DNA from: Desulfovibrionaceae bacterium
GTDB lineage: Bacteria; Desulfobacterota; Desulfovibrionia; Desulfovibrionales; Desulfovibrionaceae
Length of the DNA: 64,000 nucleotides
Direction: 5' to 3'
Assembly (NCBI GenBank): GCA_016932995.1
Contig: JAFGBU010000025.1
Location: 1-64,000 of the forward strand
Shown here: positions 7,971 to 18,124 of the stretch, piece by piece
Numbering within the stretch: the stretch's first letter is position 1
How the letters are laid out: each line of letters starts with the position of its first letter
Program-made: the position numbers and the translations under genes
The notes under the pieces: generated by a model
The model's database searches: none
What the model was told of the DNA's origin: nothing
Seen by the model: only the letters and a program-made list of their open reading frames with translations

Positions 7971-8297
7971 CCCTTCCCCCACATATCGGCCGCTCCGGCG
8001 GCGGCAGTCGCCGCGCACAGGCCGTGGACCGAACCATAGACGCCCTCCCCGGGCCTGGCAACGCCCAAGCGGCCGAGGCCCCGATCCGGGCCGGTGGGCG
8101 GTCATTTTGTCCGGTTAAAGGGCCCGACGCCCGGCCGAGCGCAAGGCCGAGGTCCCGGAAAGGGGCCTTTTCCACGCCGTTTGCCGTTCACCAAAAAAAG
8201 AGTGCCCCCTCGGTTTCACTCCCCTATGAGACGTACATGGCCAAGGGGCGCAGGCAAGCGCCGCACCGGCCAGGCAACTCAACGCAAGGGGGAAGCT
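7971..8297. other. Gene-free stretch between divergent genes
   Basis: This 327-base stretch separates the small membrane protein from the DUF4212 gene. Frames in it look like base-composition noise. I see no tRNA, no clear -35/-10 pair and no sigma-54 element; promoters for both flanking genes must lie here. Confidence 0.4.
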
Positions 8298-8555
<258 letters not shown>

Positions 8556-8591
8556 CGTCCCATCGGGGACCATCATTTAAGGAGACTTGAA

Positions 8592-10370
8592 ATGTCCATT
8601 CAGATCTGGACCTTCATACTGGTCGGGATAACCTTCGCCATATACCTGAGCATCGCCTGGATGTCGCGGGTGCGCGACACCAGGGGCTTCTATGTGGCCG
8701 GCGGAGGGGTCCCGGCCCTGGCCAACGGCATGGCCACGGCGGCCGACTGGATGTCCGCGGCCTCGTTCATATCCATGGCCGGGCTCATATCCTTCATGGG
8801 CTACACCGGCTGCGTCTACCTCATGGGCTGGACCGGGGGCTACGTGCTCCTGGCCCTGCTCCTGGCGCCCTACCTGCGCAAGTTCGGCAAGTTCACGGTC
8901 CCGGACTTCGTGGGCGACCGCTACTACTCGGACGGGGCCAGGGTCGTGGCCCTGGTCTGCGCCATATTCGCCTCCCTGACCTACGTGGCCGGGCAGATGC
9001 GCGGCGTGGGCATCGTGTTCAGCCGCTTCCTGGAGGTCGATGTCAACACCGGGGTCATCATCGGCATGATCATCGTGTTCATCTACGCCGGGCTGGGCGG
9101 CATGAAGGGCATCACCTGGACCCAGGTCGCCCAGTACTGCGTGCTCATCCTGGCCTTCCTGATCCCGGCCGTGGCCATATCGATCAAGATAACCGGCCAC
9201 TTCATCCCCCAGATCGGGTTCGGCGGGGTCATCTCCGAGGGCGCCAACGCCGGACGATACCTCCTGGACACCCTGAACGCGATCAGCGCGGACCTGGGCT
9301 TTGACCAGTACACCCAGGCCTTCGGCCCGAACAGCAAGTCCATGCTCGACGTGGCCGCCATCACCCTGGCGCTCATGGTCGGCACGGCCGGGCTGCCCCA
9401 CGTCATCATCCGCTTCTACACCGTGCCCTCGGTCAAGGCGGCCAGGCTGTCCGCGGGCTACGCCCTGCTGTTCATAGCCATCCTGTACACCACCGCGCCG
9501 TCCGTGGCCGTGTTCGCGCGCTACAACATGATCGACACGCTCAACAACGTGGCCTACGAACAGGCCCCGAGCTGGTTCAAGAACTGGGAAAAGACCGGGC
9601 TCATCGCCTGGGTGGACAAGAACGGCGACGGCAAGATGGAGTACCGGGCGGGCAAGGCCATCGAGGGCAAGCCCAAGCTCACGGGCCAGACCGGGATATA
9701 CGGCCAGGCCCTGGTCTCCAACAAGGTCGTGGACTCCAACGCCAACGAGCTCTACGTGGACCGGGACATCATGGTCCTGGCCAACCCGGAGATCGCCGAC
9801 CTGCCGGCCTGGGTCATCGCCCTGGTCGCGGCCGGCGGCCTGGCCGCGGCCCTGTCCACGGCCTCTGGCCTGCTCCTGGTCATCGCCTCGAGCATCTCGC
9901 ACGACCTGTACTACAGGATCATCAACCGCAGCGCCTCGGAAAAGCAGCGCCTGCTCCTGGGCCGGATAATGATCGGCGTGGCCGTGTGCGCGGCCGGGTA
10001 CTTCGGCATCAACCCGCCCGGGTTCGTGGCCCAGGTGGTGGCCTTTGCCTTCGGCCTGGCCGCGTCCAGCTTCTTCCCCATCTTGGTGCTGGGCATCTTC
10101 TGGAAGCGCGCCAGCAAGGAGGGGGCCATCACGGGCATGGTCCTGGGCATCGGCTTCACCATGCTCTACATCATCCAGACCAAGTTCCTGGGCGTGGGCA
10201 ACTGGTTCTTCGGGATCAGCCCCGAGGGCATAGGCACCGTGGGCATGATCCTGAACTTCGCGGCCACGGTCCTGGTCAGCCTGGTGACCAAGGCCCCGCC
10301 CCAGGACATCCAGGACATGGTCGAGAGCATCCGCACCCCCAGGGGCGCGGGCCTGGCCACTGACCACTAA
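8592..10370 (+). CDS. actP: Sodium/solute symporter, cation-acetate (ActP/VC2705) type
   Basis: This 592-residue protein has about 13 membrane helices of the SSF superfamily. Typical segments are TRGFYVAGGGVPALANGMATAADWMSAASF (read here in two parts: GFYVAGG and DWMSAASFISMAGL), AYLRKFGKFTVPDF-like text, YTVPSVKAARLS and a late GLAAALSTASGLLLVI. It should import acetate or another short monocarboxylate with sodium. A large hydrophilic loop contains DKNGDGKMEY (from about residue 341), which looks like a calcium-binding EF-hand loop. AAGGAG precedes the ATG. It is followed by a perfect hairpin and then the cNMP-CBS-DUF294 gene, a common neighbour of this symporter in proteobacteria. Substrate is inferred from the subfamily. 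Confidence 0.85.
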   Translation: MSIQIWTFILVGITFAIYLSIAWMSRVRDTRGFYVAGGGVPALANGMATAADWMSAASFISMAGLISFMGYTGCVYLMGWTGGYVLLALLLAPYLRKFGKFTVPDFVGDRYYSDGARVVALVCAIFASLTYVAGQMRGVGIVFSRFLEVDVNTGVIIGMIIVFIYAGLGGMKGITWTQVAQYCVLILAFLIPAVAISIKITGHFIPQIGFGGVISEGANAGRYLLDTLNAISADLGFDQYTQAFGPNSKSMLDVAAITLALMVGTAGLPHVIIRFYTVPSVKAARLSAGYALLFIAILYTTAPSVAVFARYNMIDTLNNVAYEQAPSWFKNWEKTGLIAWVDKNGDGKMEYRAGKAIEGKPKLTGQTGIYGQALVSNKVVDSNANELYVDRDIMVLANPEIADLPAWVIALVAAGGLAAALSTASGLLLVIASSISHDLYYRIINRSASEKQRLLLGRIMIGVAVCAAGYFGINPPGFVAQVVAFAFGLAASSFFPILVLGIFWKRASKEGAITGMVLGIGFTMLYIIQTKFLGVGNWFFGISPEGIGTVGMILNFAATVLVSLVTKAPPQDIQDMVESIRTPRGAGLATDH

Positions 10371-10378
10371 CCCCCATC

Positions 10379-10415
10379 CCGCCGGGGAGGACGCCCCTTG
10401 CGTCCTCCCCGGCGG
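10379..10415 (+). terminator. Perfect hairpin after the symporter
   Basis: CCGCCGGGGAGGACG pairs perfectly with CGTCCTCCCCGGCGG around a seven-base loop (15 base pairs). No T tract follows, so it may act as an attenuator or mRNA-stabilising element between the symporter and the regulator genes rather than a full terminator. Confidence 0.55.
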
Positions 10416-10577
10416 ACCCTTCAATGGCCGCAATGAAGGGGCCGCACTGAAGGGCAAGACCCCTTCCGCTGCGGGCAAGGCCTCAACGAGGGACGCGGCC
10501 GGGGCTTGCCCGCGAACGTGGTTTGCGCTTAGGAAGAGGCCTCAAGCCCCTCTGCAACCAGCGCAACCGGAGGTCCC

Positions 10578-12494
10578 ATGCCCGACAAGCGCGACGCGCA
10601 AAAGGTCCCCTGGCAGACGGCCGGGGATTTCCTGCGCCGGACACTGCCCTTCTCCGACCTGGACCAGGAGTCCGTCAACCGGCTGGCCATGGACGTCAGC
10701 GAGGAATACTTCCCCAAGGGCTCCCTGGTCCTGATCCAGGGCTCGACCGAGGTCCGGCACCTGTATCTGATCCGCAAGGGCGGGGTCAGGGCGTACATCA
10801 AGGACCAGGACGGCTCCGAGAGCCTGGTCGACTTCCGGGGCGAGGGCAGCGCCGTGGGCGCCCTGGCGCTCATCAGGGGCAGCAGGGCCAACCTCAACGT
10901 CGAGACCCTGGAGGACACCCTGTTCTACCGCCTGCCCAGGCAGGCCTTCCTGGACCTCTTGGAGCGCGAGCCGGGCATCGCCGGGTACTACCTGAAGCTG
11001 TTGTCCGAGGGCTACGTGTCCAAGGCCTTCGAGGAGATAAGGCGCCAGAAGCTCGCCCCGCGCCAGGACTCGGGGCTGTCGCTCTTCTCGACCAGGGTCG
11101 GCGGGGTGCTGGCCAGGCCGGCGGTGACCATCGGCGTCGGGGCCAGCCTGCGCCGGGCCGCCGAGCTCATGGTCCGGGAAAAGGTCGGCTCGCTTTTGAT
11201 CCTGGGCCAGGACGGCCGCCTGGCCGGCATAGTCACGGACACCGACTTCCGGCGCAAGGTGGTGGCCATGGGCCGGAACGCGGACGAGCCGGTCTCGGGG
11301 ATCATGTCCTCCCCGGTCTTGTCCATCGGCTCCGAGGCCACCTGCTTCGACGCCCTGCTGACCATGATGCGCCGCCAGATACACCACCTGGCGGTCAAGG
11401 GCCCGTCCGGGACCGAGGGCATGGTCACCTCGCACGACATCATGGTCCTGCAGGGCAGCTCGCCCTACTCCCTGTTCCGGGAGATAGCGGCCGAGGGCTC
11501 GTACCAGGGCCTGTACGCGCTCTCGGCGCGCATCCCCCTGGCCGTGCGCTCGCTCATGGAGCAGGGGGCCAAGGCGGACAACATCACCCGGCTCATGGCC
11601 GCGCTCAACGACCTGGTCCTGGAGCGGCTGCTGCGGCTCATGCAGCGCGAGCTCGGGCCCCCGCCCGCGCCGTTCTGCTGGCTGCTCATGGGCAGCGAGG
11701 GCCGCAGGGAGCAGACCTTCCGCACGGACCAGGACAACGCCCTGGTCTACAGGGACGCCGAGGACCCCGGGGTCCGGGAGTACTTCCTGCGCTTCGGGGA
11801 GCAGGCCATCGAGCACCTGGTGGCCTGCGGGTTCCCGCGCTGCAAGGGCGATATCATGGCCTCCAACCCCAAGTGGTGCCAGCCGTGGTCGGTCTGGCGC
11901 GAGTACTTCGACTCCTGGATCAGCCAGCCCGAGCCCTCGGAGGTCATGCACTCGACCATATTCTTCGACTTCAGGCCCGGGTTCGGGGACGCGGACCTGG
12001 CCGAGACCCTCAAGGCCGGAGTGCTCAAGCGCACCGCGCGCGAGGACGTGTTTTTGCGCCACCTGGCCGCGGACTGCCTGAAGACCAGGCCGCCGCTGTC
12101 CTTTTTCCGGGGCTTCATCGTGGAAAAGGACGGCGAGCACAAGAACACCCTGGACATCAAGACCAGGGGCCTGGTGCCCTTCGTGGACTTCGCCAGGCTC
12201 ATGTGCCTCAAGCACGGCCTGGCCGAGACCAACACCCTGGCCCGCTACCGGCTCCTGGAGCAGGCCGGCCGCATCTCCGGCGAGCTCTGCCGGGAGATCA
12301 AGGACGCCTACGAGTTCCTCATGCAGATCCGCCTGGCCCACCAGCTCAGGCAGATGGAGGACGGCCTGGCCCCGGACAACCGCGTGGACCCGGCCCGGCT
12401 GACCGAGCTGGAGAAGAGGACCCTCAAGGACGCCTTCTCGGTCATGGTCAAGGTCCAGGCGTTCATCAAGGACTCCTTCAGGCTCAACGTCTGA
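10578..12494 (+). CDS. cNMP-binding / CBS-pair / DUF294 nucleotidyltransferase-like protein
   Basis: This 638-residue soluble protein has a cyclic-nucleotide-binding domain at about 20-130, a CBS pair at about 175-300 and a DUF294 nucleotidyltransferase-like domain with its helical partner from about 330 to the end. The nucleotidyltransferase signature MGSEGRREQTFRTDQDNAL is intact. GGAGG precedes the ATG. Such proteins regularly accompany actP-type symporters and are thought to couple cyclic or adenine nucleotide levels to transport or acetate use; the substrate that is modified is unknown. A class III cyclase is encoded 3 kb upstream. The next gene, a histidine kinase, begins 28 bases later, suggesting one operon. 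Confidence 0.88.
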   Translation: MPDKRDAQKVPWQTAGDFLRRTLPFSDLDQESVNRLAMDVSEEYFPKGSLVLIQGSTEVRHLYLIRKGGVRAYIKDQDGSESLVDFRGEGSAVGALALIRGSRANLNVETLEDTLFYRLPRQAFLDLLEREPGIAGYYLKLLSEGYVSKAFEEIRRQKLAPRQDSGLSLFSTRVGGVLARPAVTIGVGASLRRAAELMVREKVGSLLILGQDGRLAGIVTDTDFRRKVVAMGRNADEPVSGIMSSPVLSIGSEATCFDALLTMMRRQIHHLAVKGPSGTEGMVTSHDIMVLQGSSPYSLFREIAAEGSYQGLYALSARIPLAVRSLMEQGAKADNITRLMAALNDLVLERLLRLMQRELGPPPAPFCWLLMGSEGRREQTFRTDQDNALVYRDAEDPGVREYFLRFGEQAIEHLVACGFPRCKGDIMASNPKWCQPWSVWREYFDSWISQPEPSEVMHSTIFFDFRPGFGDADLAETLKAGVLKRTAREDVFLRHLAADCLKTRPPLSFFRGFIVEKDGEHKNTLDIKTRGLVPFVDFARLMCLKHGLAETNTLARYRLLEQAGRISGELCREIKDAYEFLMQIRLAHQLRQMEDGLAPDNRVDPARLTELEKRTLKDAFSVMVKVQAFIKDSFRLNV

Positions 12495-12522
12495 CCCGGC
12501 CGGTGGACAGACCGGGCGGGCC

Positions 12523-14024
12523 GTGGCAATTTGGCCCGACGTGACAGAGAACAAGCCTACCAAGCGCTCCAGCCTGAGGGCCAAGATACTTTTGCCCCTG
12601 CTGGGCCTGGCGCTCATAGCCATCCTGGGCGCGGCGGCCACCCTGTGGACCGCGCACGGCGCCCGGGGACTGCTCTCCGGCCTGGAGGACAGGCACCTGG
12701 CCCTGGTCCTGGCCGCCCAGGCCATGCAGTCCGAGCTGCTGCTCCAGAAGGACGCCCTGGCCGACTACCTGGTCAGCGGCCGGCAGGAGGCCCTGGACAG
12801 GCTAAACGAACACCGCGAGGCCTTCGAGAACCGGCTGGCCAGGGCCCTCAAGCTGGACGCCGGGGTCCAGGACCGCTACATCTTAAGGTCCATCCAGGCC
12901 GGATACCCGCAGATATCCCAGGGCATGGACCAGGCCGCGGACCTGGGCCGCCGGGGCCTCGCCGCCCAGGCCGAAGAGGCCCTGGAGCGGGCCGCCGCGG
13001 CCGGGTCCGATATCCGGGCCAAGTGCCGGGAGCTCAGGATCGCCCACGAGGGCATGATCGCCTCGGCCCGCCAGGCCCTGGAGCGCCGGACCTGGCTCTT
13101 GTCCGTGGCCTGCGCGGCCTCGTTCCCGGCCACCGCGGCCCTGGCCCTGTGGCTCTGGTACATCCTGATAATGCGCGTGCTCGAACCCATCCGCAGGCTG
13201 GCCCTGGGCCGGGAGTCCGACGGCCAGGGCCGGGAGCTGTCCGGCGAGGTCGGGGCCCTGAGCGAGAGGATGCTCAACCTCCTGGAGGACGTGGACCAGG
13301 CCCACATCAAGCTCGAGCAGAGCCGCAGGCACCTGGAGCAGGCCGAGAAGCTGGCCCTGGTGGGCAAGCTCGCGGCCAGCGCCGCGCACAGCATCCGCAA
13401 CCCCCTGACCTCGGTCAAGATGCGCCTGTTCTCCCTGGAGCGCGGCCTCAGGCTGGACCCGCTCCACAAGGAGGACTTCGAGGTCATCTCCGAGGAGATC
13501 CGGCACCTGGACACGATCATCAAGAACTTCCTGGAGTTCTCCAGGCCGCCCAAGCTGAACTTCCAGCGCATGCACATCTCCGAGGTCGTGGACAACACCC
13601 TGAGGCTGCTCAGGCACCGCCTGGAGTCCTGCGCGGTCGAGGTGCGCCTGAAGCGCGACAAGTCCCTGCCCCGGACGGACCTCGATCCCGAGCAGCTCAA
13701 GGAGGCCCTGGTCAACCTGATCCTCAACGCCTGCGAGGCCATGCCCGGGGGCGGGGTCATCGAGATCACCGAGGAGACCGGGCTGATCGGGCCCACGGGC
13801 CGGGTGGTCGTGGTCAGGGTCTCGGACACCGGCCCGGGCATCCCGGCCTCCATCCAGGACGACATCTTCCAGCCCTTCTTCAGCACCAAGGAGGAGGGCA
13901 CGGGCCTGGGCCTGGCCATAGTCAAGCGCATAGTCGAGGAGCACGGCGGCTGGGTCAACCTGCGCTCCGGAAAGGGCCGGGGCGCCTCGTTCGTCTTGGC
14001 CATACCCTGCAAGGAAAAGTCGAC

Positions 14025-14046
<22 letters not shown>
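12523..14046 (+). CDS. Membrane sensor histidine kinase
   Basis: The frame opens at a GTG (12523) after GGGCGGG; a GTG at 12541 is an alternative. The 507-residue protein has a first membrane helix near 22-45, a helical periplasmic sensor of about 150 residues, a second membrane helix near 190-215, a HAMP-like linker with a coiled coil, and a kinase core. The phosphoacceptor is His289 in AASAAHSIRNPLTS; the N box is NLILNACEAM and the G boxes are DTGPGIP and GTGLGLAIVKRI. This resembles NtrB/AtoS-type kinases that partner with sigma-54 activators, and the gene overlaps such a regulator by 22 bases. The signal may relate to the acetate-type substrate of the upstream symporter, which is inference. 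Confidence 0.9.
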
Positions 14047-15452
<1,406 letters not shown>

Positions 15453-15460
15453 GCCCGAAT

Positions 15461-15477
15461 CTTTACAACCTGTAAAG
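15461..15477. promoter_or_regulatory. Perfect inverted repeat, candidate activator binding site
   Basis: CTTTACAACCTGTAAAG has six-base arms and a five-base spacer. It lies about 140 bases upstream of the start site expected from the sigma-54 promoter at 15583, a normal place for an enhancer site, directly after the regulator gene. Confidence 0.6.
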
Positions 15478-15582
15478 AAACCTGACAGCCGAGCCCGGAC
15501 CGGGCCTTTGGCCGCCTGAAAGCCGTTCGTTCAACCCGCGGCAATAAATGAATTAAATCCCGTCCCTTCAGGGCCCCCGGCC

Positions 15583-15597
15583 TGGCACGGCATTTGC
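15583..15597 (+). promoter_or_regulatory. Sigma-54 promoter (-24/-12)
   Basis: TGGCACGGCATTTGC matches TGGCAC-N5-TTGC exactly. The ATG of the receiver gene is 25 bases downstream, and the next three genes follow without an obvious terminator. Confidence 0.88.
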
Positions 15598-15621
15598 CTT
15601 TCAGCCTGGCGGGAGAGGGCC

Positions 15622-16005
15622 ATGAATTTCTCGGCTTTTCGAATCCTGATCGTCGAACGCAACCGCCACGTCCGGGAGTTCCTGCGCCGCGAGTTCAGCG
15701 AGGACGGCTACCTGGTGACCACGGCCAAGGACGGCGACGAGGCCATGCGCGGCCTCTCAAACGGCGAGCCCCCGCACGCCGTGATCCTGGATTCGGACGT
15801 CCCGGATGGGGGCGAGCTGGCCAAAGGCCTGGCCGGGCGCGCCGACCGGCCCCCGGTGATCCTGCACTGCTTTCCGGAAGAGGACGGGTCCGGCCGCAAG
15901 GCGTTCGGAGAGACGGCGGCCACGGTCGAGAAGAGCGGCGACCCGGCCCCTCTCAAGGCGGCCACCCGCGAGGTCCTGAAAGGACGCTACCCGGACAAGG
16001 CCTGA
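15622..16005 (+). CDS. Single-domain response regulator receiver, partly degenerate
   Basis: This 127-residue protein is a stand-alone CheY-type receiver. The first strand (ILIVERN) has Glu12-Arg13 where an acidic pair is usual, the phosphoacceptor Asp57 is kept (AVILDSDVP), and Lys104 (ATVEKSGD) can fill the conserved lysine position. The strand-four Thr/Ser is not evident. Loss of one acidic residue may weaken metal-dependent phosphorylation. It is the first gene behind the sigma-54 promoter and precedes the TauE/SafE permease gene, so it may be a local feedback or phosphate-sink component. AGAGGG serves as ribosome-binding site. Confidence 0.75.
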   Translation: MNFSAFRILIVERNRHVREFLRREFSEDGYLVTTAKDGDEAMRGLSNGEPPHAVILDSDVPDGGELAKGLAGRADRPPVILHCFPEEDGSGRKAFGETAATVEKSGDPAPLKAATREVLKGRYPDKA

Positions 16006-16111
16006 AATAAGGAAATGACCGGCCGGACGCGGAGATTCGCGCGGCCGGAGCGCGGTTTGAAGAGGCGTCGGCAATGAACACAACCACACAACCTATGATT
16101 GGGGGAAAGAC

Positions 16112-17377
16112 ATGAATGCGGCAAGAAAGGTCTACGACATGCTGCTCATGGCCGCCCGGGCCCACGCCAGATGGGACTACGAGGCCTCCATGAGCATCCT
16201 CAAAAGCAAGAAAAAAATCCTCATCCTGCTCTTGCTGGCCGTGCCCGCCATCCTGGTCTCCATCGGCGTGGCGGCGGACCTGTCCCTTCCGGACATCCTG
16301 GGCGGGAAAAAGGCCTACAGCCCGGCCTTCTACACCCCGGGCATCTTCCTGGTGTCCATCCTGATCGGCCTGTGCGCCGGCCTGATCACCGGGTGCATCG
16401 GCGCGGGCGGCGGGTTCATCATCACCCCGGCGCTCATGAGCGCGGGCATCAAGGGCATCCTGGCCGTGGGCACGGACCTGTTCCACATCTTCGCCAAGGC
16501 GATCATGGGCACGGCCGTGCACAGGAAGCTGGGCAACGTGTCCGTGGGCCTGGCCGTGGCCTTTCTGGTCGGCTCCGGTTTGGGGGTGACCGGCGGCGGG
16601 GTGATCAACCGGGCCCTGTACGAGACCAACCCGGTGCTCTCCGACACCTTCATCAGCGTGATCTACGTGGTCCTGCTGGGCTTTCTGGGCATCTACGCCA
16701 TGACCGACTTTTTGCGCCTGCGCAAGAGCGACTCCGGCGGCGGCGCCCACGGCGGGCCGTCCCCCCACCATACGCCCGGCCTGCCGGCCAAGCTCCAGGC
16801 GGCCCACATCCCGCCGATGATCAGGTTCGACGAGGACCTGGTCCCGGGCGGCAAGAAGATATCCTTCCTGTTCGTGGCCATCTGCGGGGCCATAGTCGGC
16901 TTCGTGGCCGCGATCATGGGCGTGGGCGGCGGCTTCCTGACCTTCCCCATGTTCGTGTACATCCTGGGCGTGTCCTCGTTCACCACCGTGGGCACGGACA
17001 TCCTGCAGATCATCTTCACCGCGGGCTACGCCAGCATCAGCCAGTACGCCATCTACGGGTTCATCTTCTACACCCTGGCCATGGGCATGCTCCTGGGCTC
17101 GCTCATCGGCATCCAGCTCGGGGCCCTGACCACCAAGCTGGTCAAGGGCATATACATCCGCGGCTTCTACGCCACGGCCATCCTGGCCGGGTTCCTGAAC
17201 CGGCTCTTCGCCCTGCCCGGCAAGCTCGGAGAGATGAAGTACATCGCCCTGGACAAGGCCACCGGCAACATGCTGGCCAATGTCGGAAACTGGGTCTTCT
17301 TCATCGTGGTCGGGATATTCGCCGTCTGGGTGATAGGGACGTTCTTCAGTAAAATAGGTGAGTTGAGGGAGGGCTAA
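16112..17377 (+). CDS. TauE/SafE-family sulfite or organosulfonate exporter
   Basis: This 421-residue integral membrane protein has a cytoplasmic N-terminal part of about 35 residues and eight to nine membrane helices in two homologous halves. Each half carries the family's glycine-rich signature (GLITGCIGAGGGFIITPAL near 92-110 and VAAIMGVGGGFLTFP near 270-285), with a hydrophilic glycine/histidine-rich loop between. TauE/SafE proteins export sulfite, sulfoacetate or related anions, which would suit a sulfur-metabolising anaerobe. GGGGGAAAG precedes the ATG. The next gene begins four bases after its stop, so they are co-translated. The substrate is inferred from the family only. Confidence 0.85.
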   Translation: MNAARKVYDMLLMAARAHARWDYEASMSILKSKKKILILLLLAVPAILVSIGVAADLSLPDILGGKKAYSPAFYTPGIFLVSILIGLCAGLITGCIGAGGGFIITPALMSAGIKGILAVGTDLFHIFAKAIMGTAVHRKLGNVSVGLAVAFLVGSGLGVTGGGVINRALYETNPVLSDTFISVIYVVLLGFLGIYAMTDFLRLRKSDSGGGAHGGPSPHHTPGLPAKLQAAHIPPMIRFDEDLVPGGKKISFLFVAICGAIVGFVAAIMGVGGGFLTFPMFVYILGVSSFTTVGTDILQIIFTAGYASISQYAIYGFIFYTLAMGMLLGSLIGIQLGALTTKLVKGIYIRGFYATAILAGFLNRLFALPGKLGEMKYIALDKATGNMLANVGNWVFFIVVGIFAVWVIGTFFSKIGELREG

Positions 17378-17380
17378 GAG

Positions 17381-18103
17381 ATGATTATCACCGACAAGAA
17401 ACACTTCACCTGGGGCCTGGCGATGGCCATCGGCTTCGCCGTGGTGCTCGTCTACATGTTCACCCCGTCGTTCGACGGCATGAACGCCTTTCACGCCTCG
17501 GACAAGATGTTCAACACCATAGCCAAGGGCTCCACGGACTACATCCCCGGGGTCGTTGAAAAGGCCGCGGCCTTCAACGGCCAGGACTTCGAGGTCAACA
17601 TCCTGGCCGGAAAGCAGGACCTGGCCCCCCTGGCCGCGGACCTGCTCAAGGCCAACAACATAAGCGTCGAGACCTCGGCCGACGGCCTGCGCGTGTCCGG
17701 GGACCTCGGGGCCCTGCTCAAGGCCGCGCTCGACGACTCCCTGGCCATGTACGAGAGCAACGAGGCCAACAAGAACGGCGCGGCCGTGGCCGCCAAGTAC
17801 AACATGCCCGAGAAGCAGGCCCTGTACGTCTGGTGGAACATCCTCTCGTCCGCGGCCAAGGACCTGGATCAGCAGAAAAAATTCAAGCAATCAAAGATTG
17901 TTAAGACCGCGATAGCCAAGGGCGTGGAAGTCGGATACAACTTCTACGGCATCCAGAAGGAGAGCGCCGGCAGCAAGGCCGGGACCCTGACCTTCGCCCT
18001 GATTTTCTACGTCGTCTACACCATGTGGTGGGGCTACGCCATTTTCTTCATGTTCGAGGGCCTGGGCCTGGAGATGAAGAAGGGGGCGAAGAAGGAGATG
18101 TAA
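17381..18103 (+). CDS. Unknown two-helix membrane protein paired with the TauE/SafE permease
   Basis: This 240-residue protein has one membrane helix near the N-terminus (about 13-30), a soluble region of about 160 residues predicted outside the membrane, and a second helix near 205-228 (LTFALIFYVVYTMWWGYAIFFMFEG) followed by a lysine-rich tail. I do not recognise the family. GAGGGAGGGC precedes the ATG, and the gene lies four bases behind the permease and 21 bases before the PEP-synthase-like gene, so all share the sigma-54 promoter at 15583. A partner or sensor subunit of the permease is the simplest idea. Confidence 0.65.
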   Translation: MIITDKKHFTWGLAMAIGFAVVLVYMFTPSFDGMNAFHASDKMFNTIAKGSTDYIPGVVEKAAAFNGQDFEVNILAGKQDLAPLAADLLKANNISVETSADGLRVSGDLGALLKAALDDSLAMYESNEANKNGAAVAAKYNMPEKQALYVWWNILSSAAKDLDQQKKFKQSKIVKTAIAKGVEVGYNFYGIQKESAGSKAGTLTFALIFYVVYTMWWGYAIFFMFEGLGLEMKKGAKKEM

Positions 18104-18124
18104 CCCCAAACCCGAAGGCGGGCC

